Assembly: GCA_027371845.1 (NCBI GenBank)
Contig: DAHXLD010000019.1
Span: forward strand, 1 to 44,489
Direction: 5' to 3'
DNA: 44,489 nt
Source of the DNA: Candidatus Saccharimonadota bacterium
Lineage (GTDB): Bacteria; Patescibacteriota; Saccharimonadia; Saccharimonadales; UBA4665
In this document: piece after piece, positions 26,240-35,139 of the stretch
Layout of the letters: every line of letters begins with the position of its first letter
Numbering within the stretch: position 1 is the first letter of the stretch
Notes under the pieces: generated by a model
Database searches by the model: none
What the model saw: the letters and a program-made list of their open reading frames with translations, nothing else
Told to the model about the DNA's origin: nothing
Position numbers and translations under genes: made by a program

Positions 26240-27538
26240 TTATTCTTTATTGTTAAGGGCTAATCGAGCTTGTTTGATCTCGTTCCAGGGATGCTCTCCG
26301 TCGGCATGTTCAATAGTTTTTTCATGTCCCTTACCTAACAAAAGAACAGTATCGCCCTTTTTGGCAACATTAACAGCGAACTGAATAGCCTTAGCTCGAT
26401 CATGAATCTTATACAAACTATCTTGTGATAACTTGTTAGCGTCTTTAACTCCCCGAGCGATATCCTCAATGATTTTATTACCATCTTCTTTGCGATCATC
26501 TTCTTCGCATAAAATAACAATGTCGGCAAACTGACCTGCAAGCTTCCCCTGTAAGTACCTCTTGTCTAAATCACCTCCCCCCAAAGAGCCAAACAAAACG
26601 ATTAAACGACCTCCTAAAATAGGTTTTAAATCGTTAAACAACTTCTCAAAACTGTCTGGAGAATGTGCGTAATCGACAATTAAGTCAAAATCGACAGCTT
26701 CACTAATTCTTGTCATTCGGCCTTCAACGCTTTTTAAATTGTTAATTCCTTTGGCAATTTGTTGATTATTTAAATTGAGCGCTAAGCCAACGCCGCACGC
26801 AGCTAAAGAGTTATAAACGTTAAAGCTACCTGGAATATTACAATGAACTTTAAATTCATTATCTTTATACTTAATTTTAAAATCTGAGCCCTTAGAAGAT
26901 AGATTAATATCCGAAGCCCTTAATTGACCGTTCTTAACACCGTAAGCGATAGGGTTAGATATGTTTGATGAAAAAAGTTTAAAACTTGCATCATCGGCAT
27001 TAATAAGACCAGTTCTTAAACCTTTTTTGTTTCGATTAGCTAACTTAAACAGCTTAAGCTTGGCTTCTCTGTAATTTTGAAAGTTGCCGTGATAGGCAAT
27101 ATGCTCGTGAGTAATATTAGTTAAAACAACAATAGAGAAGGGAACTCCCCAAACTCGATTCTGAGCCAAGGCGTGACTAGTGGTCTCTAGGATCAAATAA
27201 TCAATACCCTGTTTCTTCATTTCCTTGACTCGAGATATTAATAGGGGAACTGAAACGGTTGTCATATGATGCATTTGAGGTTTTATATTCTCTCCAATGC
27301 CATAGCTAACAGTGGTCATTAAGCCGCATTTATATCCACTGTCTTGGAGCATTCTATGTATCATTAAAGAAGTTGTTGTTTTGCCGTTAGTGCCCGTAAC
27401 TCCAATAACTTTTAAACCACGAAATGGAAAAAGATTAATGGCATTAAAAAATACAGCTTCAATCAAATGGCCGAATGGTTCAATTTTCTTAAAAAGTTTT
27501 TTTGGTATAAAAAATTTAACAATTCTTCGAAGATTCAT
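26240..27538 (-). CDS. MurE-like Mur ligase (short N-terminus)
   Basis: This ATP-dependent amino-acid ligase is of the Mur family. The P-loop is GVTGTNGKTTT (47-57), followed by ETTSHALAQNR, NITHEHIAYHGNFQNYREAK (the Lys that is carbamylated in MurE) and VDYAHSPDSFEKL in the C-terminal domain. It has 432 residues against about 490 for MurE because the N-terminal UDP-MurNAc-binding domain is reduced to about 40 residues. The DNPRxE specificity motif reads DDRKED, so the amino acid added cannot be predicted. It probably adds residue 3 of the peptidoglycan stem. Confidence 0.82.
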   Translation of the reverse strand: MNLRRIVKFFIPKKLFKKIEPFGHLIEAVFFNAINLFPFRGLKVIGVTGTNGKTTTSLMIHRMLQDSGYKCGLMTTVSYGIGENIKPQMHHMTTVSVPLLISRVKEMKKQGIDYLILETTSHALAQNRVWGVPFSIVVLTNITHEHIAYHGNFQNYREAKLKLFKLANRNKKGLRTGLINADDASFKLFSSNISNPIAYGVKNGQLRASDINLSSKGSDFKIKYKDNEFKVHCNIPGSFNVYNSLAACGVGLALNLNNQQIAKGINNLKSVEGRMTRISEAVDFDLIVDYAHSPDSFEKLFNDLKPILGGRLIVLFGSLGGGDLDKRYLQGKLAGQFADIVILCEEDDRKEDGNKIIEDIARGVKDANKLSQDSLYKIHDRAKAIQFAVNVAKKGDTVLLLGKGHEKTIEHADGEHPWNEIKQARLALNNKE

Positions 27539-27675
27539 GGTAATAAATTATTATTCTATGTTAAAGATTATACTATAACAATACCCTTAAAGAGTTATTA
27601 AATCCTTGACTAAAAGCTTATGGCTTAATATATTAATATAAGAGAATCTATGTAAAAAATAATAAGGAAAAATAA

Positions 27676-28614
27676 ATGAAAATAAAATTTAAAATGTTAT
27701 GTGGAAAAATTAGTATATTAACTTTAGCGGTTTTATTCTCGAGCTTACTAACAGCCTCGAATGTATTCGCGGCCGTCACTATTACAGAATATACTTTGCC
27801 TACTGCCTCATCGGAACCAGCTGGACTAGCTTACGGGCTCAACGGAGACGTCTGGTTTACCGAAATGGCTGGAAATAAAATTGGAGAAGTGACCCCAACG
27901 GGTACTTTTACCCAATTTAGTCTACCAAATGCCAGCTCGCAACCAAACGATATTACCTTAGGGCCAAATGGCAATTTATGGTTTACCGAAATGGCTGGAA
28001 ATAGAATTGGAGAAATTACAACCAGTGGAACTATTACCGAATACCCACTTCCGACCGCTAACTCTGATCCTTACGGCATTACCTTAGGGTCTAATGGCAA
28101 TTTATGGTTTACCGAAATGAATGGAGATAAGATTGGACAAATTACGACTAGTGGAACTATTACCGAATATCCAGTTCCGACCGCTGGCTCCCAACCACTT
28201 GGGATTACACCAGGGCCTAATGGCAATTTATGGTTTACCGAATCAGCCGGGAATAAGGTTGGACAAATTACGACCAGTGGAACTATTACCGAATATCCGG
28301 TTCCAACCGCTAGCTCCCAACCATTTTACATAATAAATGGACCAAGTAATAGCGTCTGGTTTTCAGAGCTTGCGGGCAACAAGATCGCTGAGATTAATGG
28401 TATAGTTGTCTCTACTGGCTCTTCTAACACTTCAACAACCTCGTCTACATCAAGTTCATTAACTACACCGACTAGCACGACAACTAAAGCTCCCAATACT
28501 GGGTATGGAGAAAAAGAACCTAGCTATATGCCGGTACTGATCTTCTCGACGCTATCACTAGGATTAGGATTAATGATATCTTACAAAAAAAGATTTTCAA
28601 CTAAAACAAAATAG
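27676..28614 (+). CDS. Secreted surface beta-propeller (Vgb-like repeats), anchored C-terminus
   Basis: The 312-residue protein has a signal peptide (1 to about 32, ending NVFA), then about five repeats of 42 residues (NGNLWFTEMAGNRIGEITTSG and similar) of the streptogramin-lyase/NHL-like propeller type. A Ser/Thr linker, a sortase-like APNTG motif near 273-277, a membrane helix and a basic tail (KKRFSTKTK) follow. Vgb lyase has seven blades and specific active-site residues not evident here, so antibiotic lysis is unlikely; binding or adhesion is inferred. The ribosome binding site is AAGGA. Confidence 0.75.
   Translation: MKIKFKMLCGKISILTLAVLFSSLLTASNVFAAVTITEYTLPTASSEPAGLAYGLNGDVWFTEMAGNKIGEVTPTGTFTQFSLPNASSQPNDITLGPNGNLWFTEMAGNRIGEITTSGTITEYPLPTANSDPYGITLGSNGNLWFTEMNGDKIGQITTSGTITEYPVPTAGSQPLGITPGPNGNLWFTESAGNKVGQITTSGTITEYPVPTASSQPFYIINGPSNSVWFSELAGNKIAEINGIVVSTGSSNTSTTSSTSSSLTTPTSTTTKAPNTGYGEKEPSYMPVLIFSTLSLGLGLMISYKKRFSTKTK
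27841..28390 (+). repeat. 126-bp tandem DNA repeats in the propeller gene
   Basis: GGCAATTTATGG recurs at 27970, 28096 and 28222, exactly 126 bp apart, with flanking sequence largely conserved at the DNA level including third positions. A partial upstream unit starts near 27841 and a diverged one ends near 28390. This implies recent duplication or gene conversion. Confidence 0.85.
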
Positions 28615-28634
28615 AAAAATATAAGTTATATCTT

Positions 28635-28640
28635 TATACT
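28635..28640 (+). promoter_or_regulatory. -10 box of leaderless tsaD
   Basis: TATACT lies 7 nt before ATG 28648; no Shine-Dalgarno. Confidence 0.5.
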
Positions 28641-28647
28641 ATCTTTA

Positions 28648-29706
28648 ATGATAGTACTAGGGATTGAGACAAGCTGCGATGAAACAGCTGTTGGGATTGT
28701 TGAAGACGGTAATAGGCTTCTTAGTAACAGTGTAGCCAGTAGCATGGATCTTCACGCCAAATATGGAGGGGTCGTTCCAGAGATTGCTTCGAGAAGTCAT
28801 ATTGAAGCAATCATACCAACTATTAAAAGCTCATTAGAAATAGCAAAAATTAGCTGGAAAGATATCGATGCTATTGCAGTTACGTACGGGGCAGGGCTAA
28901 GCGGTAGTTTACTAATAGGCGTAATGACCGCAAAAACACTTGCTAAAACATTTAATAAGCCCCTTTATGGTGTTAATCATGTTATGGGACACATTTATGC
29001 TAACTTCTTAACCAAAACGAACTTAGACAACTACCAAATGCCTAGAGAAAATCCAACCTTTCCAATGTTGGCTATCATAGTTTCAGGGGGGCATACGCAA
29101 CTTGTCGTTTTTAACAGTTTTTTTGACTATCAGGTTCTCGGAATAACTCTTGATGACGCCATAGGAGAAGCTTTTGACAAGGTTGCCAAGATGTTAGGGT
29201 TGGGCTACCCAGGAGGGGTAGCAATATCTGATCTAGCCTTGAATGGAAACGATAAGCTGTATAATTTGCCAATCGCAAAAGTAAATGGCTTCAACTTTAG
29301 TTTCTCTGGCTTAAAAACAGCCGTTCTAAGGCAAGCTCAGGCTCTAATAGGAGAAGATTACACATTTCCGTCCATAAAGCTATCAGAAAGGCTTAAAATG
29401 AGCCAGAAAGCAGACTTAGCTGCCAGCTTCCAGTATGTAGCCGTTAGAACTGTCGTCGATAAAGTAAAAAAAGCCTATTTAGAATATCACCCTAAAAGCG
29501 TTGTTATAGCCGGTGGGGTGGCGGCTAATCAAGAATTACGTAAGCAGCTACAAGAGGTTTTGGGGTTTGAGATAGAGTTCTTAGATATAAAATTATGTAC
29601 GGACAATGGCGCAATGATAGCTACCCTAGGGAGCTATATGCATAAAGAGGGTAGGGGACAAGTTAATCCTGATCTTTTACAAATTGAACCTAATCTTAAA
29701 ATGTAA
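28648..29706 (+). CDS. tsaD: tRNA N6-threonylcarbamoyladenosine transferase TsaD
   Basis: TsaD transfers the threonylcarbamoyl group to A37 of ANN-decoding tRNAs, with TsaB/TsaE (not in this window). The ASKHA fold begins VLGIETSCDETAVGIV. Metal ligands His111 and His115 are in NHVMGHIYANF. Further motifs are IVSGGHTQLV, GEAFDKVAKMLGLGYPGG and VVIAGGVAANQELR. Length 352 is normal. Confidence 0.96.
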   Translation: MIVLGIETSCDETAVGIVEDGNRLLSNSVASSMDLHAKYGGVVPEIASRSHIEAIIPTIKSSLEIAKISWKDIDAIAVTYGAGLSGSLLIGVMTAKTLAKTFNKPLYGVNHVMGHIYANFLTKTNLDNYQMPRENPTFPMLAIIVSGGHTQLVVFNSFFDYQVLGITLDDAIGEAFDKVAKMLGLGYPGGVAISDLALNGNDKLYNLPIAKVNGFNFSFSGLKTAVLRQAQALIGEDYTFPSIKLSERLKMSQKADLAASFQYVAVRTVVDKVKKAYLEYHPKSVVIAGGVAANQELRKQLQEVLGFEIEFLDIKLCTDNGAMIATLGSYMHKEGRGQVNPDLLQIEPNLKM

Positions 29707-29745
29707 AATAATAACAAAACCTTTTTAAAGATATGGTACTTTTGT

Positions 29746-29751
29746 TATTAT
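29746..29751 (+). promoter_or_regulatory. -10 box deciding the start of valS
   Basis: TATTAT, preceded by TG one base upstream (extended -10), lies 8 nt before ATG 29760. It lies within the longer frame starting at 29733, so ATG 29760 is the likely start. Confidence 0.55.
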
Positions 29752-29759
29752 GGCCTTAC

Positions 29760-32369
29760 ATGAACCTGCCAAAAACCTATATCGCCAAAGATTATGAAAA
29801 AAACATTTATCAGAAATGGTTAGATAGTAAATGTTTTGAAGCCAATCCAAAATCAACTAAAAAGCATTACTCGATTAGTTTGCCTCCCCCTAACGAAACT
29901 GGAGTGCTTCACGTTGGACATTCCCTTGGTCTAACCTTAGAGGACATTTTGATTAGACATCATCGGAGCTTAGGATACGACGTCTTGTGGCTTCCAGGAA
30001 CCGATCATGCTGCTATAGCTACAGAGAATGTAGTTGAAAAGATCCTTCTCAAAGAAGGTTCGAGTAAACATAAGCTTGGAAGAGAGCAGTTTATTAATAG
30101 AACCAAACAGTTTGTGGCTGGAAGCCGAGAAACCATAAACTCACAAATTAAAGCTATGGGGGCTAGCTTAGATTGGTCAAGATCTCGATACACTCTTGAC
30201 GATACCTTGAGTCGAGTCGTATCAGAGGTTTTTGTTAAAATGTACAACGATGGTTTGATTTATAGAGGTTACCGAATTGTTAACTGGGACCCAAATCTTC
30301 AAACCAACGTTTCAGATGACGAAGTAGAATACATAGAAGAGAAAGCCAAACTTTATACCTTTCAATTCGGACCCTTTGAAATTAGTACCGCTCGACCAGA
30401 GGTTAAATTTGCCGATAAATACATTGTAGTTAATCCGAAAGACAAACGATATTCAAAATATAAACACCTAGAAACCTTTGATATTGAATGGATTAACGGC
30501 AAAGTTAAAGCCACTCTAATAAAAGATGAATCGGTTGATCCTAAGTTCGGAACAGGTGCAATGACTATTACCCCATGGCATAGCCAAGTCGATTTTGATT
30601 TAGCTTTAAAGTATAATTTAGACAAAGAACAAATCATTGATCTTAATGGAAAGCTCCTAGACATAGCTGGAGAATTCAAAGGAATGACCATCAATGATGC
30701 TCGACCAAAAATAGTTCAAAAATTACACAGTAAAGGTTTACTACTTAAGGTTGAGGATAACTACCTTCATAAACTAGCGGTCAACTCTAGGGGAAAGGGG
30801 ACTATAGAACCTCAAATTCGGCTTCAGTGGTTTATAGATGTAAATAAAGAGGTGGTTTTGTGGAAGGGTCAAAAGAAGTCATTTAAGCAAATTTTGCAAT
30901 CTGTTATTAGAGAAGGGGATATAAAAATAATTCCCAAACATTTTGAGAAAACTTATTTCAACTGGATAAATAATCTTAGAGACTGGTGTATTAGCCGTCA
31001 AATATGGTGGGGGCATCAACTGCCAGTCTGGTATAAAGATAATGTCGATAAAAACGAAATATACGTTGGGTTAAAACCGCCAGAAGATCAAACAGGATGG
31101 AAGAGAGACCAAGACACATTAGATACTTGGTTTAGCTCTAGTCTTTGGACTTTTAGCACCTTAATCGATCAAAAATTCGCTAAAGATTATTCGGTTAGTC
31201 TTAAAGATATGTTAAACCAAAGCTTAGACTTTAAGACATATCACCCAACTAATGTGCTAGAAACCGGATGGGATATTATTTTCTTTTGGGTCGCCAGGAT
31301 GATTCTCTCGACAACCTATACCACCGGTCAAATCCCATTCAAGGAGGTTTATTTGCACGGATTAATCCGATCAGAAAACGGTAAAAAAATGAGTAAATCG
31401 GATCCTGAATCGAACATTGATCCCTTGGAAGTTATCGAGGAGTATGGAGCTGATTCACTAAGATTGGCCCTAATTCAGGGATTAACAGCCGGGAGGGATA
31501 TTAGATTAGGAAAAAGTAAGATTATAACAAACCGCAATTTTTGTAATAAGCTCTGGAATGTAGCCCGCTACATCGAAGACCAAGAAATTTCAGATGACGA
31601 CAGGGTTGAGTTAAAATCAGAGGCTGATCACTGGATTATTTCAAGATTGAACCTTACCTCAAAAGGGGTTATTAAGGACCTAAACAATTATCGATTTAGC
31701 GATGCTTATCATAAAATTTATCACTTCCTAAGAGATGAGCTAGCCGATTGGTACATTGAGGCTAGTAAAGTTCAAGAAAACCCTAATTTGCTTAAGTATA
31801 TTCTTAAGAACTTTCTAATAACCTGCCATCCGATTGCTCCTTTTATCACCGAGGCTATCTGGCAATCTCTTGACCAAGAGGATCTACTGGCCTTAAAGAC
31901 CTATAAAGAAATTATCGAATTTGATTCCAGTAAAGCTCAAAACTTTGAAAGATTAGTAACGATAGTTAAAGAATTAAGACTGATAAAGAAAAGCTTAGAT
32001 ATTAAAAAATTGGCTATAAATAGTAGCTCGGGACTAATAAACAGAAACTTTGAGACTATTAAAAAACTTGTAAGAATCGAAAAATTGGAAGATGGAGCTT
32101 CAACTTCTAATAAAACATTAACCATAGCCGAAGAAAGCTTCACGCTCAATATCGATAATACTGTCTTTAAAAAATATTTATCTGACTTAGAAATTAAAAA
32201 GGGCTTGTTAGATAATTTTATTAATAATTTAAACAAAAGACTCCAAAATAGATCCTATTTAGATAAAGCTCCAGAAGAATTGATTGAAGAATCAAGAAAG
32301 CAACTTCAGGATGCTCTTAAAGATTTAGAGTTAATTAATTCTCAAATTATTATTATCAAGAACTCTTAA
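29760..32369 (+). CDS. valS: Valyl-tRNA synthetase ValS
   Basis: From ATG 29760 (MNLPKTYIAKDYEKNIYQKW, the usual ValS beginning) the enzyme has 869 residues. The HIGH motif is HVGHSLG; the GTDHAAIATE stretch, the editing domain (about 200-340), CISRQIWWGHQLPVWY and the KMSKS motif (GKKMSKSDPE) are intact. The C-terminal region ends in a coiled coil (ALKDLELIN). An upstream in-frame ATG at 29733 would add MVLLLLWPY, not seen in the family. The stop overlaps the convergent gene by TTAA. Confidence 0.96.
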   Translation: MNLPKTYIAKDYEKNIYQKWLDSKCFEANPKSTKKHYSISLPPPNETGVLHVGHSLGLTLEDILIRHHRSLGYDVLWLPGTDHAAIATENVVEKILLKEGSSKHKLGREQFINRTKQFVAGSRETINSQIKAMGASLDWSRSRYTLDDTLSRVVSEVFVKMYNDGLIYRGYRIVNWDPNLQTNVSDDEVEYIEEKAKLYTFQFGPFEISTARPEVKFADKYIVVNPKDKRYSKYKHLETFDIEWINGKVKATLIKDESVDPKFGTGAMTITPWHSQVDFDLALKYNLDKEQIIDLNGKLLDIAGEFKGMTINDARPKIVQKLHSKGLLLKVEDNYLHKLAVNSRGKGTIEPQIRLQWFIDVNKEVVLWKGQKKSFKQILQSVIREGDIKIIPKHFEKTYFNWINNLRDWCISRQIWWGHQLPVWYKDNVDKNEIYVGLKPPEDQTGWKRDQDTLDTWFSSSLWTFSTLIDQKFAKDYSVSLKDMLNQSLDFKTYHPTNVLETGWDIIFFWVARMILSTTYTTGQIPFKEVYLHGLIRSENGKKMSKSDPESNIDPLEVIEEYGADSLRLALIQGLTAGRDIRLGKSKIITNRNFCNKLWNVARYIEDQEISDDDRVELKSEADHWIISRLNLTSKGVIKDLNNYRFSDAYHKIYHFLRDELADWYIEASKVQENPNLLKYILKNFLITCHPIAPFITEAIWQSLDQEDLLALKTYKEIIEFDSSKAQNFERLVTIVKELRLIKKSLDIKKLAINSSSGLINRNFETIKKLVRIEKLEDGASTSNKTLTIAEESFTLNIDNTVFKKYLSDLEIKKGLLDNFINNLNKRLQNRSYLDKAPEELIEESRKQLQDALKDLELINSQIIIIKNS

Positions 32370-33241
32370 AGATCTAATAGTTTCTTTATATTATCAATAG
32401 ATAGTTTAGGATTAGTATAATCAAACCACATGCTATGCCATCCATGTCTTTCGGCGGCCACTAAGTTGGGTCTGGAATCATCAATTAAAAGAATACCAGC
32501 TGGATCTGTATTGGCTTTCTTTTGAGCGATTTCATAAGCCTTGTTCTCGGGCTTAATATAGCCTATCTTTGAAGAATCAACTATAGCGTCGTATTCTAGA
32601 TTAGGTACTTTTGATAGTTTGATTAACTCATCTAAGAATCCAGGCATAATATTAGTAAATAATCCAACCTTATAATTATTAATAACCTGAGGCAATAAGT
32701 CTTCTACCCCAGGAACCTCTGAAACAGCTTCAAGATAATACTTAGACCAATCTAACGAATTAATACCGAGTTTCCTGGCAAAACTATCACTGAACTGATC
32801 ATTGGTAATAATAGATTTGTTAATTTTTTCAGAATAATTCCAAAAAACAGCCTCAACCCTATCCGAAGATACGCCGTAATCCTGTGATATAGCTAAAAAA
32901 GCTTTTTGATAAAATCTTACTAAGCAACCATTAACGTCAAAATAGACAAACCTAATTCCATCTTTAGATCTTTTTAAATTACGATTATTTTTAGATTCTC
33001 TATGGTTATCAAGCTTTAGTCCGACTAGTTCATTAATGGTTATATTTAAAGATTCAGCAATAGAAATAATAGTAAAGATTGAAGGAGATTTAATGGCACC
33101 CCTTTCAATCTTGGCTAAAGTTGAGTAACTTAGATGAGCTTTGTAACATAAGCCTTGCTGGGTTAACCCACTATCTTGTCGAAACTTTTGAATTCTTTTA
33201 CCAAGAATCAGTTCAGGATTAGAAACACCACCATTTTCCAT
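32366..33241 (-). CDS. XRE helix-turn-helix fused to a HAD-like domain
   Basis: Residues 12-75 form an XRE HTH (LGKRIQKFRQDSGLTQQGL; LAKIERGAIKSPS). Residues about 95-291 form a HAD-IA domain: motif I is YFDVNGCLV (Asp102, but Asn104 replaces the second Asp), motif II FTNIMPG, motif III GYIKPENKAY and motif IV LLIDDSRPNL. Loss of the general acid/base Asp suggests a weak or dead phosphatase used as a sensor of a phosphorylated ligand. TATTAT at 33248-33253, 6 nt before ATG, predicts a leaderless mRNA. Confidence 0.85.
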   Translation of the reverse strand: MENGGVSNPELILGKRIQKFRQDSGLTQQGLCYKAHLSYSTLAKIERGAIKSPSIFTIISIAESLNITINELVGLKLDNHRESKNNRNLKRSKDGIRFVYFDVNGCLVRFYQKAFLAISQDYGVSSDRVEAVFWNYSEKINKSIITNDQFSDSFARKLGINSLDWSKYYLEAVSEVPGVEDLLPQVINNYKVGLFTNIMPGFLDELIKLSKVPNLEYDAIVDSSKIGYIKPENKAYEIAQKKANTDPAGILLIDDSRPNLVAAERHGWHSMWFDYTNPKLSIDNIKKLLDL

Positions 33242-33247
33242 AGCCTT

Positions 33248-33253
33248 ATAATA
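33248..33253 (-). promoter_or_regulatory. -10 box of XRE-HAD gene
   Basis: TATTAT on the minus strand lies 6 nt before the ATG at 33241. Confidence 0.45.
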
Positions 33254-33348
33254 CTAGTTAAATCTACTTTGGGACAAGTTATTTTTTAATTCCAATAACC
33301 CATCCTTCAGGTACGGGGGATAATCAATTGCCGTTTTCTAAGATTATA

Positions 33349-33948
33349 TCAATCTAGTTTCTGTTTAATACCCTCAAAATTGGGGTGTTCGGCCTTAAAA
33401 AGATACTGAAACAATTTGTTCTCATCATCATCACTCAGCTTTAAGCCCATTTCAGCTTTATTTCTAAGAATCTCCTCAATAACTATTCCCGATGATGATA
33501 ATAAGCGTATAAATCCGCTTCTTTTATTAGCCCCCTCTATTTTTATAATAGGTAAGAATTCAATAACTTTCTTTAAGGGTAGTAGCAAATATCTATTAAA
33601 AACATCCTTTTCTTCGGCTAAAGTTCTAAAGCGGTTGCTTGACATTAATTCATTTTTTGGTTGGCTTAACGGATTAAAAAAATTTAAATTAAGACCCAAC
33701 CCAAGAGTTTTCAAAAAAACATCTTTAAAATCACCACCTTGTAATATACCGACGTCAATATTAGATAGCAACAGATCTGCGGCCAAAAGCCCGTTACGGG
33801 CAACGGTTATACTACCTGGCTCTACGTAAGAACTAGATAAATTATCTGCTTCTCTACGAGCGGTTTCTTCTAGAACGTTTCTAAAGTTTTCTCCAAAAGA
33901 CATCCATTCATCAACAACCTCGCCAGAGCGATTCTTAATAACTTCCAT
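33349..33948 (-). CDS. Orphan protein, helical
   Basis: The 199-residue protein has no signal peptide or clear membrane helix. It is mainly helical (NVLEETARREADNLSSSY; LRNKAEMGLKLSDDDENKLF) with a hydrophobic middle (NGLLAADLLLSNIDVGIL). No family is recognised. A TATAAT box 7 nt before ATG supports expression. Confidence 0.6.
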   Translation of the reverse strand: MEVIKNRSGEVVDEWMSFGENFRNVLEETARREADNLSSSYVEPGSITVARNGLLAADLLLSNIDVGILQGGDFKDVFLKTLGLGLNLNFFNPLSQPKNELMSSNRFRTLAEEKDVFNRYLLLPLKKVIEFLPIIKIEGANKRSGFIRLLSSSGIVIEEILRNKAEMGLKLSDDDENKLFQYLFKAEHPNFEGIKQKLD

Positions 33949-33955
33949 TTTGGGA

Positions 33956-33961
33956 ATTATA
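33956..33961 (-). promoter_or_regulatory. -10 box of leaderless gene 33349-33948
   Basis: TATAAT on the minus strand lies 7 nt before the ATG at 33948. Confidence 0.5.
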
Positions 33962-34086
33962 ACATCTTATTATAGATTATTCAAGTATGGGGTGGGTTTA
34001 TATTTCTTTAAATTTAATTCAAAATGTTTACGTTTACTTTGTTTTGAACTAATATGCTATTTAGACGATATAACAAAGGAGGTGAT

Positions 34087-34632
34087 ATGCCTAAGAATAA
34101 TAGAAAGAAAATAGATAGAAATTTAACCTCAATAGGTTTTGTGGCAACAATTGCGTTAATTATAATCGGATTTTTAGCTTGGTGGGCTTATTCTTTCATA
34201 AGTACCAACGTATATAACGAGCTAGCCTCTCAAAAAATTTACTTTCCAGCTGCCAATAGTCCAGCTCTAAATAATCCTGAGATCAAACCTTATTTAGAAA
34301 AGTACGCAGGTCAGCAACTTTTAACTGGCCCCGAAGCCAAGGCTTATGCCAATCACTTTATAGCGGTTCATCTTTCAGAAGTAGCTGGTGGTAAAACATA
34401 CTCTCAGGTTAGTGCCGAATCTCTTGCAAACCCCACCAACCCAACCCTTAAAGCTCAAGCTCAAACCCTATTCCAAGGGGAAACTTTAAGAGGTCTACTG
34501 TTGGGAGATGCTTACGCTTTCGCAACTATCGCTACAATCGCTAAAATAGCAGCAGTTGTTTGTTTTGTAGCTGGCGGAATAATGTTTATATTAGTAGTTT
34601 TGGGTTTTTGGCATTACTCGACATTAAAATAG
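34087..34632 (+). CDS. Two-helix membrane protein resembling an actinobacterial family
   Basis: The start is ATG 34087, chosen because a full anti-16S complement (AAGGAGGTGAT, 34076-34086) directly precedes it; an upstream in-frame ATG at 34054 would add 11 residues. The 181-residue product has membrane helices at about 13-36 and 148-172. The extracellular loop contains PAANSPALNNPEIKP, KYAGQQLLTGPEAKAYANHF, IAVHLSEVAGGKTYSQ and LFQGETLRGLLLGDAYAF. From memory this closely matches actinobacterial membrane proteins often mislabelled LigA (aromatic ring-opening dioxygenase). No enzymatic function is implied. Confidence 0.7.
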   Translation: MPKNNRKKIDRNLTSIGFVATIALIIIGFLAWWAYSFISTNVYNELASQKIYFPAANSPALNNPEIKPYLEKYAGQQLLTGPEAKAYANHFIAVHLSEVAGGKTYSQVSAESLANPTNPTLKAQAQTLFQGETLRGLLLGDAYAFATIATIAKIAAVVCFVAGGIMFILVVLGFWHYSTLK

Positions 34633-35139
34633 TTAAAACCTATTAGAAGAATCAGTAGGTACGCTTACGATGATATTATTTGATGTACTTTCAAAAGCCG
34701 TTAACAATCTATCCATGTGTTCGGTTAGACATAAAAGCTTATCATAAAAACTTGAGAAATCAGACACCGCAGGCCCTAACTCAGAAACCCCATAAGTAGC
34801 TCTTATGGTTAAATCCTCACCCTCAGAAAGTGCCAAATCGCCAATATCGTCATCGTGTAATAAATAACCTCGTGGCCCAGCTCCTAGAATAGTGTATCTA
34901 GAGCTTATATTAGAAAGAAAAGCTTCCGTATTTTGATAATTTGAGAATGTCATTAAAAAACCAGCTTGATCGTGTTCGAAAGACATTGATACTTGGCAAT
35001 ATAAACCACTATCAGGGTCTTCAAATTCAGAGATATTACGACGTTCTTTAGCTAAAAAATACTTATGAATCTTTAAATCATCGTCTATAAGGATCATGTT
35101 TCTAGTCGGAGCTTGTTCAAATGTTTGTTTTGGTTTCAT
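34633..35139 (-). CDS. Orphan soluble acidic protein
   Basis: The 168-residue, acidic, Ser-rich protein lacks a signal peptide or membrane helix. Strand-rich segments (YCQVSMSFEHDQAGFLMTF) are followed by a C-terminal helix (FYDKLLCLTEHMDRLLTAFE). No family is recognised. An extended -10 box (TG-T-TATTAT, 35149-35157) lies about 9 nt before ATG, so the leader is very short or absent. It directly abuts the stop of 34632. Confidence 0.6.
   Translation of the reverse strand: MKPKQTFEQAPTRNMILIDDDLKIHKYFLAKERRNISEFEDPDSGLYCQVSMSFEHDQAGFLMTFSNYQNTEAFLSNISSRYTILGAGPRGYLLHDDDIGDLALSEGEDLTIRATYGVSELGPAVSDFSSFYDKLLCLTEHMDRLLTAFESTSNNIIVSVPTDSSNRF

Noticed and set aside
27841-28390. CRISPR-like regular repeats
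   Set aside because: The 126-bp periodicity lies inside a coding frame and encodes propeller blades; there are no short repeat-spacer units and no cas genes.
27676-28614. Streptogramin (virginiamycin B) lyase resistance gene
   Set aside because: The repeats are Vgb-like, but there are only about five blades, a surface anchor is present, and no active-site arrangement can be recognised.
33286-33345. Possible gene remnant on the minus strand (ends PEGWVIGIKK)
   Set aside because: Only about 14 codons follow an in-frame stop, too little to distinguish from chance.
34087-34632. LigA aromatic ring-opening dioxygenase
   Set aside because: The name attached to similar actinobacterial proteins is an annotation error; the sequence is a two-helix membrane protein without metal-site motifs.
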